DNA of 64,000 bases. It comes from Collariella sp. IMI 366227 (Eukaryota; Ascomycota; Sordariomycetes; Sordariales; Chaetomiaceae). The stretch covers positions 620,001 through 684,000 of the forward strand of contig JAPEUS010000007.1 of the NCBI GenBank assembly GCA_027946355.1, in the 5' to 3' direction. A program made the position numbers and the translations under genes. The notes under the pieces are model-generated. The model was not told where the DNA came from. It worked only from the letters and a program-made list of their open reading frames with translations, and made no database searches. Positions 1-10,118 of this stretch are shown piece after piece (the stretch's first letter is position 1; each line of letters starts with the position of its first letter).

Positions 1-1006
1 ATCCCCCCGGCGCTGCCCGCTCGGCACCTCGTCGTCGGTATCATACTCCGGCCGGCGGTGCTTCTTTTTGGCGCCGCCAGGCGCCCCGCGTTTCCTGCCC
101 GCGGCGCCGCCGGCCCCGCGCCGGCCCTCCAGGTCGCCGACAGACAGCGCGCCGCCCTTATACCGGGAAGCGGTGCCGTCGGCACGCGCCGCGGCCGTCT
201 CGCGACGGCGCTGCAGCTTGGCGCGCTCCTTCTCGGCCAGCTCGGCCTGCTTCTTTTGTAGCTCCGGGTCCTCGTGCGTGTTGATGATCATCTCGGTGCC
301 GCGGTCCTTCTTGGCGCCCGCGAGGTCGGCCTTGAGACGCTCCAGCGCGTGGTCCTGCAGCTCCTTGTTGGGGCGCACCGTGTACTGCTCCGTGAGGTGG
401 CCAACGATGAGGAGGGAGTTGGTTGTGAGGTGAGCGGCAGCCGCGTAGTAGTGCGCGTCTTGGACTTCGTTGTAGGGCTTGTTGCGCGGGGGCGCGAGGG
501 CTTTGGATTGGATCTCGTAGTGCTCGTTGCCGATGGCGAGGGTGACGGAGCCGTCGCTCCAGCGGTAGAGGTTGGCGTTACTCTGCATGCGCCCAGTCTT
601 GGGATCGCGGCGGACCATGACGGAGGGGATGGGGTTCTCGGAGTTGGCGTTGTCGAGCTCCCATTTGCTGGGCTGCCACTCGTCGGGCTTGTATTCCATT
701 GGATTGAACTTGATGAAGTCGGGGACTCGGAGAGAATGCAGCTGTGTGTGTGTCAGCCAATGCAGTTTGCGCTGTCAATCTTAGGTCGCGACTTACGCTG
801 CCGTCCTTGGAGCGCGGGATGCGATGGCGATATAATGGAACCTCTGCGACCAGCTTCTCCCTAAACTCAGCAGGCTCCTCGTCCTCGTCGTGGCGGCGCG
901 CGTCAATGTCATCGTCTCCCCTGTCCGAAGCAAGTTCGCGGTCGCTCAGAACGTTTCCGGCGTCCGAAGGCGCGTTTTCATGATGTGATGGGGAGGCTGA
1001 GTTGTT
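1..1006 (-). CDS. leo1: LEO1, Paf1 complex subunit (partial, C-terminus runs off the left edge)
   Basis: Subunit of the RNA polymerase II-associated Paf1 elongation complex in the nucleus. Two exons are clear: 797-1006 and 1-741, with a GT..AG intron at 742-796 that joins ...IPRSKDGS to LHSLRVPDFIKFNP. The Leo1 core follows (SVMVRRDPKTGRMQSNANLY, then RWSDGSVTLAIG and HYEIQSKAL), then a basic, Lys/Arg-rich and coiled stretch (KKQAELAEKERAKLQRRRE) normal for the C-terminal part of the family. The upstream side reads an acidic stretch (ELASDRGDDDIDARRHDEDEEP). Just before residue NNS the frame meets TAG at 1007-1009, which is also a usable intron acceptor, so a further 5' exon is expected. I could not find it: the acidic N-terminus normal for LEO1 is not visible between 1010 and 1800. 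Family assignment is secure; the start is not. Confidence 0.88.
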
Positions 1007-1800
1007 CTATTCAAGACGTCGATGAATGCGCGATTCTCTCTGGCGGCTGCTATTGTTGTCGGCTAGCGATTCGATAGAATGTCTTGGCGTCGGCTGAGTC
1101 AGCTGCCTGCCCCTGTCCAACCGATAGCGATAAAGGTGAGGTGGCGTTGCATGGCGGGGATGGTGTCTCTGGCTGTCACTCTTCAGGAGGTCTGGAACTT
1201 GAACCAGTCCATCAGTAAACAATTTCATGACAGACTTGCCATAAACCGCCCGGCACAGGAAACCACGTTCTTTGGTCCATCATTGGCTCTTCTGCTTGCT
1301 TCAGGGTTCTGTTTTTCTTCGATTATCATTTTCTGGTTACGGTAGTCCGCGGCAATGTCGAACTTATTCTCTGGGATGTGAGTCTGGCTGTCCATCTTCA
1401 TTATCTCCTTCGGTTCCCCGCAACCCATACCCATCAAACACTCCCTTCTTAGCCCAACATCGCGCCCTGGGATCAAGCACCACTTCCCATGTGAGGCACC
1501 TTTCAAACTCTAGGGTTCACACTTGTCTGGCTCTCTTTTTGAGCAAGTGCTCTCGGGATCAGGGGTCTGGGTTTTGAATATGATCAGGGGTTCGACCCCG
1601 CGGCGCCCCTCTTTGTCTCATGCCAACATCACAACAGAGTTGGAATTGCAGATATTACTGTGCTTCTAAGCTGCCGTGGTTGGGAATGGAGACGTTTTTC
1701 CATACTTTGTTTCAGCAAGAGAGACTCAAGTGTGTCTCTAGGATTCCCCCAGTCAAGTTGTTTGATGAGAAACAGCAATGAAGTGTCTGCAGACCATGCT
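1007..1800. other. Divergent intergenic region between LEO1 and the MOB gene
   Basis: No convincing gene. It should hold the promoters of both divergent genes and probably the missing first exons of each. Open frames here are short and show no recognisable protein. A TTCGA-containing hairpin near 1590-1605 looks superficially like a tRNA T-arm but no cloverleaf can be built around it. Confidence 0.4.
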
Positions 1801-1919
1801 TTGTGGCCGGTCTGAGACTGCGTTTGCGTGCCCATCTTCATTGGATATTGGACCCCGGCACTGCACAGAACCCTACATCCCCAGTCGATAGGTCCCGCCG
1901 ACTGACATGCACATACAGC

Positions 1920-3048
1920 AACGCCCGCTTCCGCGGCCAGAGAGGCCCCAACTCTCCCGCAAGCTCCCCAAGCCCTGAGCAGCAGCAGCAGCAACAAGCC
2001 GCCTCCGTCCAATCTCCGGTCCACCCTCCCCAGGGGAACCAGCCTCCCTTTTCAAACCTTGCATCTGTGAAGCTCCCGCCACTCCAAAGCTCGCCATCAC
2101 TTGCTGAGACCATCGGCATGGACCAGTCTAGTGGCGTGATGCCGTCGCCCGAGGAGGTGCTCGCCTCCTACCACCTCCCTCCCGTCAAGCCTCTGTGGCT
2201 CAACGCCAACTACGCAAAGCACATCGTTAAGGGCAACTTCTTGACGCTAAGCGCAAAACCCAAGACGGTCGAGATGGGGGAGTGGGTTGCACACCAGGGT
2301 AAGCACCCTTCTCTGCTAGGTAATGAGGCACGCGGCTGATATGTGGCTAGTTGTTGACCACTGGCGGACAATGATTACCTTCATCCGTCTGGTTCATGAT
2401 AAGGAGGAAGACGGCTCGTCGATCTGCAACTCCAGGAGATGTCCCAAGATGACGGCGGGAGCGTGAGTGGCCCTCCTCTCGGCATGTTGAATACTGCCCT
2501 AACCGCCCCAGTAATCACTCCTTTACCTGGCTCAACTCCCGGCTCCAGCCTGTCGAGATTCCGGGCTATGAGTACCTGACGCTGGTCCAGAGGTACATCT
2601 CCAGCAAGATCGACGACTCTCCAACATCTTCCCCACCGACGCCGCCGGTGTCTCATACGCCGACAACCCGGCGTTCGGCAACCCATTGCCTGATGCTGGG
2701 GGTGACTGGGTCGGCAAGCGGAGCGGATTCCCGCAGAATTTCATGGAGACGTGCCAGCTTATCTTCCGCCAGATGTTCCGCGTCTACGCCCACCTCTATT
2801 GGTCGCACTTCGACGACATGTTCAGCCTCAACCTCGAGAAGTCGATGAACAGCTGCTTCAGCCATTTTATCCTGACGGCGACGACGCTCAACCTGCTCAA
2901 GAAGTCGGATCTCGAGCCGATGCAGCCTCTGATCGACCTGTGGGCCGCTCTTGGCACGTTCCCCCAAGGGTCAAAGGCATATGACATCGCGAACGTTCAG
3001 GTTGGACAGTTGCTTGTGCAAAAGGCAGGAAGCCCGCCAGCCAACTGA
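1920..3048 (+). CDS. MOB family kinase activator, probably MOB2-like (frame broken once)
   Basis: MOB proteins bind and activate NDR/LATS kinases (COT-1/Cbk1 in fungi) controlling polarity and growth. Exons as read: about 1920-2298, 2351-2462 and 2512-3048, with introns 2299-2350 and 2463-2511 (both GT..AG). Family signatures: KPLWLNANYAKHIVKGNF, the zinc-site cysteines in SSICNSRRCPKMTAGANHS, FTWLNSRLQPVEIPGYEYL, and the zinc-site histidines in MFRVYAHLYWSHFDDMF. N-terminal to this is a Ser/Pro/Gln-rich tail with six consecutive glutamines. The real ATG is probably in an upstream exon spliced at 1919 (CATACAG acceptor). Between KIDD (ends 2617) and NIFPTD (starts 2623) there are five bases, so the frame changes; the family runs straight through here. 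MOB2 rather than MOB1 is inferred from the WLNS motif and is less sure than the family. Confidence 0.8.
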
Positions 3049-3356
3049 TTGGGGACGCTATGACAAAGAATGTACCAGGCGTGGAGCAGGGGCAGGCGGG
3101 TTTTGCAAAGGGCAAGAGCTGGATTGGATATCTCACACCTTAAGAATTCCCGCGGGCGGATGAAAAGGCAGGATCTTTAGCTGGGGGCTAGGACCCCGTA
3201 ACATATACCATATGGTCATTATTTGTAGATGGATCTTTCAGCAGTAGCGGCTGGCGATGATGAAACAGAGCAGTACACCTAACATTTCGATTTACAGAGC
3301 ACCTCAAGTGTCCAACAAGAACAGATCATATCCTAGAGACGGCCCACACCCAAATC
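3049..3356. other. 3'-3' intergenic region
   Basis: About 300 bases between the ends of the convergent MOB and DUF3237-like genes. I see no gene or structured element; it should contain both 3' ends. Confidence 0.4.
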
Positions 3357-4066
3357 TCACGCGGAGACCTCACTAACCTTGTACTCAACAATCACCGGCT
3401 TGCCCGACTCAATGATAAACTGCCCAGACCCGACATAGATCTTCTCCTCCATTGCCGCCAGCTCCTTGCTCCCAACTTCAAACGACACAACCGAGACTGC
3501 ATCCCCCTGTCAGCAGGGCTGCCCAAGACAACCTCCACAAGAAGAAGAATAAGAAGAAAAAAACTCACAAGCATCCCCAAACCCCGTCGTCCCTGCCCCC
3601 TCCTCCCCCGCAACACCATCCCCGCCTTCCCCAGCATCAAAATCTTCCCGGTATAAATAAACCGCACCAGCGCCCCCGTCACGCTGTCCCGCGCAGTGCT
3701 CTGCACGTCCAGCCGCACGTGCTTCCGTCGGGTGCTGTTTTGATGTAGTCGGCGCCGTGCTGGATGGCGGCGTTGAGCTTGATGGGGTAGGACGGCTCGG
3801 AGATGATGGTGCCGCCGGTGGATTGGAAGGGGACGAGGTGAGGTGGGGGTGATGGAGGTGGGAGTTTGGATCGCAACCTGGTTGTGGGAGGGTAAGGAGG
3901 TTAGTTATGGGGGTGGGGGAGAAAGGGGTTGATGATAGGAGTTGAGTTGGTGAGGTGAAGGTGGTGTGTGAGAGAGGTGTGTAAGAGGGGTGAGTGAGAG
4001 GGGTGAGTGAGAGGGGGTACGTACCCGGACCGTGAAGGCGGGGATGAGAGTGGGGAAGTTGGACAT
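3357..4066 (-). CDS. DUF3237-like protein (frame broken at two or more places)
   Basis: A small protein of the DUF3237 family, function unknown. The first exon 4025-4066 encodes MSNFPTLIPAFTVR, followed by an intron with donor GTACGT ending at a CAG near 3880. Then come recognisable family blocks: LVPFQSTGGTIISEPSYPI, KLNAAIQHGADYIKTAPDG, HVRLDVQSTARDSVTGALV and, after a second intron whose acceptor is near 3503, GDAVSVVSFEVG, MEEKIYVGSGQFIIESGKP and VIVEYKVSEVSA with TGA at 3357-3359. The blocks sit in different frames: a base appears missing after TAPDG (about 3707-3712), another in a G-run of the stretch following MVLRG (about 3598-3608), and the exon 2 entry is also off by one. Each junction is conserved in order and spacing, which suggests sequence errors rather than decay. 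The first intron is long for this window and carries short GGTGAGTGAGAG-type repeats. Confidence 0.6.
3960..4022. repeat. Short imperfect tandem repeat in the first intron of the DUF3237-like gene
   Basis: Repeats of a GTGAGTGAGAGGG-like unit (about 13 bp) occur back to back on the plus strand. They are simple purine-rich sequence of no visible function. Confidence 0.6.
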
Positions 4067-5375
4067 GGTGGTGGTGATATTGCTAGTTTATAGGGCGTTA
4101 AGGGGGTAAAATGAGTTCAATGGGTTGGTTTGTTGATATACAAGAAGAAATGAATTGGAGGTGTGATAAATGTGTAACCTGGACTGAGGGGAACCGGGGA
4201 CGTTCTGAACTTATGAGGCCCCCGGATGGAGATTCCTCGGTGTCCCACCCTCTACTCCGCTATCACCCTATCAGCCCATCGGGTGAGGGGATGACGAGAA
4301 CTCGCAGAGTGCGACCTGTAAGTGAACTCGGATGCATTCCTGGTCTTGATAGGGATAGATTCTCAAAACATGCTATTCATTAAAGTTATAACGTAATGTC
4401 TGACAACGTGTGTATATTCCTCAACCCGGCGGTTCCGTTTGCCCCTAGAACAGCACAGAGCGGGCGTCCACAGTTGCAGAGGAACTCTGATTCTTGTCCA
4501 GTATTCAGGAGCGGCACAGAGCTTGACTGATATGCAGCGGACGATGAGAAGTCGTCAGTTCTCTGCCACCGTACCTACCTTCTCCAAAGTCTTGATCTCT
4601 ACCTACGGGCTGAGGTCCCTGGTAGAAGCTCATTCGAGAAGCTCAAGGACCGAAGTAACAAGTCATACTTAGAAAAAAAGTATCTATTTCTTGCCCCTCC
4701 ACAAGAATCTCACTTTCTCTAGGAACTTCGATCTCGACCATCGAGGTACGAAGGCAAGGAAACATGGGGGAGCGACCCCGCGGTGGGGAGGCAGCTCGCC
4801 AAGGTCCCCAAGCCCCGCCGGTCTGAGCTTTAGAACGAGGGCCGCTGTCCAATCAGAAGCTGCAGCTCCCGTTTCCTCTGGGGCCTGTCGCCTTGCTGTT
4901 GGCTGACATCACTGGGCCAAAAGCTTGACCAGCGTCCACTTTCGCATGGCTTTTACAACGACAAATGCACCCCCTCCTCCATCATCGCATTTCACTTTGA
5001 GAATACCGCTGTCTTTCGTTTCAACCAAACACCGTAGTCTCCGATATCTAGTCAGTATCGCTTCAAGCCACCCCGCTTTATTTCGGACACCAGGCGACCT
5101 CATTCTTCACTTCTCGAACCCACGTGGCGCCAATCACGACAGCTTTAAGTGTTCTTGGTTTAGCTCCCCAATCGCGCTCCTCGTCATTCGATCACCCACA
5201 TCTCGACCCCAAATCAGGACAGGTCATACGGCCTGTATCGACAAGCACAAGTCAATGCGCCGAGAAGCTTGGACAGCGACAAAGACGTTGCTGTCCGGTT
5301 GAAACACCCCCAGGCACCAGCCTGTCCTAATTCGCCAGCCCTGTCCGGACCTGCTGTCTTGGATTGCTTGTCCCG
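4067..5375. other. Divergent promoter region and leader of the magnesium transporter
   Basis: About 1.3 kb between the starts of two divergent genes. The distal half (about 4920-5375) is rich in short pyrimidine tracts and reads open over 378 bases, but the encoded peptide has no recognisable features and is best taken as the 5' leader of the transporter. No other gene is seen. Confidence 0.4.
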
Positions 5376-7952
5376 ATGGACTCGTCAAGAGGACCACCAC
5401 CGACGAGCCGACCAGGCTCAACACCAGCCCTCTCCCACACCCCGAACCCCCCATCTTCCACTGGACACGGCTCAAGGAGGCGCAAGAACCACAGAGGAGG
5501 CAGGAAGAAGAAGGCGTCAAGGAGGAAGTCGTTTGCGCTTCCTAACAACGAAACACCCCAGGACAGCGCCAACGAGGGCCTAGAGGAGGCGCGGCCGAGC
5601 TTCTATTCGAGGCCGGGGCACAACCTCAGCAATACGAGCATCGAAAGTCAAGCTCTGTTGGATCATAGGTGAGACACTTAGCTATGGCGGCGGCCTAATG
5701 GCCTTCTCTATGACTAACCCATTGTGCCAGGGACCAGCAGCACTTCCTACGTCCCAGGCGGCCTTCGATGATGACCACGAGCGCCTCGTACCCAGCTCAG
5801 CAACCTGCCACAAGGTTAAGACAGTCCGCGAGGGTGGATTCCGATGACGAGGATGAGGGTGCTCCCCTGCTCTCCAGCTCGGTCTTCCAGCGAAGCGAAA
5901 CAGTTCCGGGGTACGGATCCGGTGACGCTCCGCGTAATTCTGGGCCCACAGTCCGGCGCAACTCTAGCAGGGCGAGCAGCAAGAAGTTGAGACAGCTCGC
6001 CGAGAACTACAATGTCAACTACCCCCCTTCGGTCCCCGGATCCCCCGCACTCCATGCCGTCGACCACATGACCATGAGCTTCGGCGACGTGCTGTTGCGC
6101 GACGAGCTCGAAAATAGCCATCACTCGTCTCCGGGCAGCACGGACGCAGGTGACGACCAGGTGAGCTTTCAGCCGTCACCACTGGAAAGGCGGAAAACCA
6201 AGGTCTTGCAAGCACAGGAGGACGTCTGTTTTCCGCAAGAGGGCTTATCTGAACTTGGCGACGATGAGCCTCCCCGCGGGATGGCCAACCGTATGAGGTC
6301 GAGGAGGCGGCGTGGTAAATGGCCGGATTTGGCTCTCCTTGACGAATGGAGCCGGTTCGAAAAGGAGGGCCGAAGCGATGAGCGGCGTGCGAAGAGAATC
6401 ACCGAGCCGCAGCTCATCAACGGGCGACTACGACCTGTGCACCGTGGCTGGTTCCAAGCAGAAGAGGAGGCACCATATCGGTTCACCTACTTCAACGAGG
6501 AGTTCCAAAGCACCATCCACAGCCAAACCATCTCTGAGCTAGTGCAACCAGGGGGCACATTCAAAGAGCTCTTCCTCCCTGACCCTCCACTACTGTCAGA
6601 CTCCTCTGATAGTGAAGATGACGATCGGGATCACAGCACCGACTTGTCGAGGGTATTAGGAGGACAAATTGGGGATCCCATGATCCCGTCACGGCAGCCA
6701 TCTCTTGCAACTACAACCCAAGATTTCGAGCGGAAGCACTCCACTATCAGCGAGGAAACCAGAGGGGGCTCTGGTTTATATACACCCTCACAAGTGAAGT
6801 CACCGGACCCAATCAAGACGCCCCCAAACGAGAAGGCACCAAAGCCGCTCAAATACGGAGACCGCCCAGTATGGTGGCTGGACGTTTTCAGCCCAACTGA
6901 GGCTGAGATGAAGGTCATCTCCAAAGCGTTCGGCATCCACCCCTTGACGGCCGAAGACATCATGATGCAGGAGCAACGAGAAAAGGTTGAGCTCTTCCGG
7001 AACTACTACTTCGTCAACTACCGCTCATTTGACCAAGACCAGGGCAGCGAAAACTTCCTCGAGCCTGTCAACATGTATGTCGTCGTGTTCCGCGAAGGGG
7101 TCCTGAGCTTCCACTTCTCCGTCACCCCTCATCCGGCCAACGTCCGGCGGCGCATCCGCCAGCTGCGCGATTACCTGATCCTCTCGTCCGACTGGATCTC
7201 GTACGCTATCATCGACGACATCACCGACGTGTTCGGCCCGCTTATCCAAGCCATCGAGGACGAGGTTGACGACATTGACTACGCCATCCTGCAGATGCAC
7301 TCGGAGGATGACCAGATTATGAAGGAACGGAAGCGGCAGGAGGCCACCGAGAAGGGCGGTGGCGACTCGGCCGAGGTGAGGTCCGCCGAGGCCGGCCGCG
7401 ACATGCTCCGCCGTGTCGGGGACTGCCGCAAGAAGGTCATGTCGCTGTATCGTCTGCTGAGCAACAAGGCAGATGTCATCAAGGGGTTTGCCAAGCGCTG
7501 CAATGAGCATTGGGAGGTGGCGCCGAGGTCTGAGATTGGCTTGTACTTGGGTGATATTCAGGATCATATTGTGACCATGACTTCGAATCTGAGTCACTAC
7601 GAGAAGTAAGCACCCTCCCACCCCATTCCCTAACCTTCACTAAACCCCGTACTAACTACCCCACCCCTCGAATAGAATCCTGGCCCGCTCTCACGGCAAC
7701 TACCTCGCGCAGATCAACATCCGCATGAACGAGCGGCAGGAGCAGACGGCTGACGTGCTCGGCAAGCTGACGGTGCTCGGCACCATTGTGCTGCCCATGA
7801 ATATCATCACGGGCCTGTGGGGCATGAACGTGTGGGTGCCCGGTCAGGACTTTGAGGGCGACCTGACCTGGTTTATATGGATTAGCGGGGGGCTGATATT
7901 CTTTGGGCTGGCGTGTTATTGGATTGCGAAGCGAGTGTATAACATTGTGTGA
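5376..7952 (+). CDS. CorA family Mg2+ transporter, ALR1/MNR2 type
   Basis: Magnesium channel of the CorA superfamily, plasma membrane (Alr1) or vacuolar (Mnr2) in yeast. Three exons 5376-5668, 5731-7605 and 7676-7952; introns are GT..AG and joining them gives about 814 residues with no frame break. The N-terminal 350 residues are disordered, Ser/Pro-rich, with a polybasic stretch RRRKNHRGGRKKKASRRK near residues 35-55. The CorA domain starts around WWLDVFSPTEAEMKVISKAF, continues with HPLTAEDI and VNMYVVVFREGVLSFHFS, a long helical region with an insertion rich in Lys/Glu, and ends in two membrane helices. The first helix ends with the signature GMN (ITGLWGMNVWVPGQ), which is essential for selectivity, and the short basic tail follows the second helix. 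The long N-terminal extension fits MNR2/ALR1 better than mitochondrial Mrs2. Which membrane it serves cannot be told from sequence. Confidence 0.93.
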
Positions 7953-8435
7953 TGTTCTGGGGGAAGGGAAGTTTTGGTTTGCGATTTGGGTTTTGAGTTT
8001 GATGAAGCGGATGGTGTTTTGGGGGTTGACATCATGTCATGGGTTATGGAACTGGGAGGGAAGATACATGGACACAGTTATTAGAACGCTATGGGTTGGG
8101 CGGTTTGAGTTGCATTTCTTGTGCGCTAGGGGCATAACAATGGGCAAGCGGGTATACTATACAGAGTACAGACAATCAAACCAGATTTAAGTTGAATCAT
8201 CAAGGCCGCCGAGGATTTCTGGGCACAATTAAGGCCGTATTCAAGCAACAGGGGCAGAACCTATCACGCAGGTCATTTCTGAGATTACGAGTCCCATCTG
8301 TTGCATTTTGGCTACACTGCCCACCCCCAAACGCCAGCAAGGAACTACTGATCAATATAAACCGACCGAACCTGTCCCTCCATGAACTCCGTAATCTTCC
8401 CCATCCGATACCACCAACAGCCGAGGCTTCTTTGT
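7953..8435. other. 3'-3' intergenic region
   Basis: Lies between the convergent ends of the magnesium transporter and CstF64. Nothing recognisable besides expected 3' untranslated sequence. Confidence 0.4.
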
Positions 8436-9545
8436 TTAACGACGAACCTGCGCAGCATAACTCGCCCTCAGCGCCATAATCTGCTGTCTCTCCGCCTCCG
8501 GCAGCTGATCAATTGTCTCCTGCGGCAGCTCCAGCACTGCGCGCATCAGCGCCTCCGGATCCTGGCCACCCGCCGGAGCAGGCATGGCCGCCAGCGTAGG
8601 CTGAGGAGGAGGCGGGGCATAACCGCCCGCCGCAACAGGCGGGGTACCATACCCACCCACGGGGGCCGAAGCAGGAGGAGGGATGCCACCACCACCGGCA
8701 GCAGCCAACGCCGCACCCGGCTCCAGAACGGAGTTAATCGCGTCGGGCGAGACCAGTCCCATGATTAGCAGGGCTTGAAAAACGGCATAGCTGAGCTGCG
8801 GGGCCTGGGTGAGAAGCTCGGTGCAGCGGGCGGGGTCGTTGGTAGCGAGGGTTTTCATCTGCTGAAGAATGTCGAGGAGCTGGGCGGGAGGGAGGGTGTT
8901 GAGCGTGCGGGAGATGGCGTCGGTGCAGCTTACGCCGGGGGCAGGTCCTTGCCCTGCGGGAGGGGAGAGGAGCCGGAAGAGGGCCGGCCATGGGGAGGGC
9001 GGCGCCGTTGGTGGTTGAGGTGGTGGGTTGGTAGGGGTGGGTGGTTGAGGGGCCGGCAGACTATGGGAGTGTTAAGAAAGGGTGGAATATGTGAAAATGG
9101 GGGGGACGACATACCGGACCGTCGCGGTCGCCACGATTGTCGTCGTCGCTGACCGTCTCGTTGCTAAAATCAACGCGCAGCTTGCGACCCATGATTTCGT
9201 AGTCGTTCAAGTTTCGTACTGCTGAAGCGGCCGAGTCTAGGAATTAGTCAGCAATTAGTTCTTGATGTAAGACATATAAAATGAAGAATGAGAAGTCGTA
9301 CCGTAGTCGGGGAATTCTGCAAAGCCAAAGCCCTTTGGTCGACCGGTCTCGCGGTCATAAACGAGGCGGAAGTTGAGGACCCTTCCCGCACCGCTGAAGA
9401 TCTCTGTTATTTGCTCCTCGGTCAAGCCTGGAGCGTGGTCAGTCGAATTCAAAAGAATACGCACGGACCATAGTCCTGGGTGAGGGTGCTCACCATATGG
9501 AATGTTGCCCACGAACACAACGCGGGAGGGCTGCCGGGTGGACAT
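8436..9545 (-). CDS. rna15: Cleavage stimulation factor 64-kDa subunit (CstF64/RNA15 homologue)
   Basis: RNA-binding subunit of the mRNA 3'-end cleavage and polyadenylation machinery. Exons: 9494-9545, 9302-9427, 9115-9236 and 8436-9060. Residues 1-90 form one RRM: RNP2 is VVFVGNIPYG, RNP1 is GRPKGFGFAEF. After a Pro-rich linker comes the hinge domain (SRTLNTLPPAQLLDILQQMK ... LSYAVFQALLIMGLVSPDAI) that binds CstF77/Rna14, a Gly/Pro/Ala-rich stretch, and the small C-terminal helical domain (PEALMRAVLELPQETIDQLP) that contacts Pcf11. The linker and hinge are in different frames: the shift lies about 8930-8990, close to a run of C (minus strand) preceding GVSCTDAIS. All domains are otherwise intact, so the gene is probably functional. 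Confidence 0.9.
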
Positions 9546-10118
9546 TGTGACAACGAGCAGTTGCTTGCTAACAACCAGTTTGTTTGGACGGCCGGGTGTT
9601 CTTGAATGGTATAGAGGGCGACAAGCAAGGTGAAAGTATATGAAAGCTGAGAAGTTGACAGCAAAGGCACTTCAGGCTTGCGTGACGGTCACGTCTGGAT
9701 CTGGATGAGGAGCAGGGAGTTGAAGGACTGAAGAGGGCTGGATCAAGGCAGCAGCTCAATGGATTGCGGCAGAGAAAGTGGGTTACCGAAATAATAGTAT
9801 TTCCCAATTATCTGTTCTTGCCAGCCTCACACAGGTTTCTTGCTCAAATCGGGTGAAAAAGGGGTGGTCAGTTTGATGTTGAAGGTTGAGTTTCGTCTGA
9901 GTTGGGATGGATGAAGTTCAGGCTTGGCATGATTGAAGGCAAAACCTCCAGGCTCCACTCCTGCACGAACTTTCGACTGCGAGGGCTCCCACTAGACGCA
10001 CACGCGTGTGCGCCTTAGTCAGCCCAAATTAATTAGTCAGCATAAAAAATGCATCTAACGCAGCATCAACCCTGTGCCCACAGAGCCCCTGAATGCCATC
10101 ACCATCATCACCACCACT
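9546..10118. other. Promoter of CstF64 and left flank of the transposon
   Basis: No gene recognised. It contains a perfect 16-bp palindrome at 9997-10012, described separately. I could not find a terminal inverted repeat matching sequence to the right of the transposon. Confidence 0.4.
9997..10012. repeat. Perfect 16-bp palindrome CGCACACGCGTGTGCG
   Basis: Self-complementary 16-mer about 100 bases upstream of the transposase ATG. It could belong to a transposon end or be a binding site. No copy on the right side of the element was found by eye. Confidence 0.5.

Noticed and set aside
1560..1615. Possible tRNA 3' half with GGGGTTCGACCCC
   Set aside because: No acceptor, D or anticodon arms can be formed with upstream sequence.
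4925..5302. 125-codon frame upstream of the magnesium transporter
   Set aside because: Most likely the transporter's 5' leader; no features of a protein.
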